NCBI GenBank assembly: GCA_030706605.1
Contig: JAUZOE010000029.1
Location: 1-51,164 of the forward strand
DNA length: 51,164 nucleotides
Direction of reading: 5' to 3'
Origin: Bacteroidota bacterium
GTDB taxonomy: Bacteria; Bacteroidota; Bacteroidia; Chitinophagales; Chitinophagaceae
Part shown: positions 50,769 through 51,164 of the stretch, piece by piece
Layout: each line of letters opens with the position of its first letter
How positions within the stretch are numbered: the stretch's first letter is position 1
Notes under the pieces: generated by a model
What the model was told of the DNA's origin: nothing
The model's input: the letters and a program-made list of their open reading frames with translations, nothing else
The model's database searches: none
Program-made: the position numbers and the translations under genes

Positions 50769-51164
50769 CAGTTTTAGGCAAGATGATTTCATCCTGCAAT
50801 ACAATTGTTTTAGCTTTCGCCTTTTTGTTCCAAAAAGCCAACTCATTTACTTTTGCAACTGATTAATAAAAGGAGATAGACATTTTTTTCAAAAATGATA
50901 AAAGAATGCTCCGCAGCTAAGAAAAAAAACAAAAGAAGCCAACACACAATGCTTTGCTACCCTTTCGCTACACAGCCATCGCACTTGCAAAAAGTTTTTT
51001 AAATAAACTTAACTTTTTGCCCCTCCCTTTGCCAACCTGAGTAACATAATATAGCGTTATACTCAAAAACCAATTCTTCTGTTTATAATTTTGTTATCAC
51101 AAAAGAGCATTCCCTTATTGCGATTTTTCCTTTTAAATTCAGTTGTAAAGGAAAAAGAAAAAAT
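50769..51164. other. AT-rich end region with one inverted repeat
   Basis: About 395 bp with no credible gene. A perfect 10-bp inverted repeat GCAAAAAGTT (50987-50996) and AACTTTTTGC (51011-51020) encloses 14 nt; no T-tract follows. Its purpose is unclear. Confidence 0.5.

Noticed and set aside
50629-50846. Minus-strand frames at the right end
   Set aside because: They are antisense to the membrane protein gene and share no features of real proteins.

Overview
This window looks like a Bacteroidota chromosome segment, most likely a Chitinophagaceae- or Sphingobacteriales-type genome. The evidence is AT-rich DNA with A-rich ribosome-binding regions, a Bacteroidota-type promoter (TTTG, 18 nt, TATCTTTG) before the PUR-alpha/DUF3276 gene, a type IX secretion C-terminal domain, an exosortase, a DUF2061-APS kinase fusion and many TTG/GTG starts. 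No rRNA, tRNA, CRISPR array or intact insertion sequence was recognised.

Layout. (1) 1-1790: an array of about 123-bp repeats carrying a small PD-(D/E)XK-like GxxExxY gene, running into the 5' end of a lone GT4 glycosyltransferase. (2) 3024-4480: a DUF6922 gene with a beheaded AbiEii-like partner, an opposing fibronectin-III-like gene and a small protein with an Asn-rich heptad. (3) 4598-6253: PAPS formation (DUF2061-CysC fusion) and PAP removal (CysQ). (4) 6254-6885: a second block of the same repeats. (5) 6886-31401: a long plus-strand glycan locus starting with Wzm/Wzt ABC export genes, then a sulfotransferase, many GT2 and GT4 glycosyltransferases, a WbsX-type enzyme, four methyltransferases and an acyltransferase. 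(6) 31732-42736: a second glycan block with a GT11 fucosyltransferase-like gene, acyltransferases, a Wzy-like polymerase, a beta-helix protein, an exosortase, a WcaF-type acetyltransferase and a CpsB-type phosphatase, interrupted at 37853-38580 by a repeat-rich spacer. (7) 42822-45246: an MsbA-like ABC exporter and a PUR-alpha-like protein. (8) 45346-49735, minus strand: GH16 hydrolase, SASA-type esterase, nucleoside-diphosphate kinase and a T9SS-sorted surface protein. (9) 50286-50768: a small C-terminally anchored membrane protein.

Working together: the locus probably builds, decorates (sulfate, methyl, acyl, acetyl) and exports one or more complex surface polysaccharides. PAPS made by the CysC fusion would feed the sulfotransferase and CysQ would clear the PAP by-product. 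Wzm/Wzt implies ABC-dependent export of a finished chain, whereas the Wzy-like protein plus exosortase implies a second, polymerase-type route; no Wzx flippase, Wza or Wzc is visible. About 21 likely glycosyltransferases is more than a simple repeat unit needs.

Most interesting signals: the repeat arrays are built round a 19-bp palindrome whose three-base centre is GNA on one strand in 14 of 15 copies, the d(GCGNAGC) mini-hairpin class. The GxxExxY gene replaces one arm of a repeat unit, and a repeat supplies the only conventional start codon of the next gene. A 54-bp duplicate of the WbsX 5' end brackets a methyltransferase gene. A 119-residue protein carries Asn every seventh residue. Two operon heads are preceded by matching mini-ORFs beginning MRP(L/V)NN.
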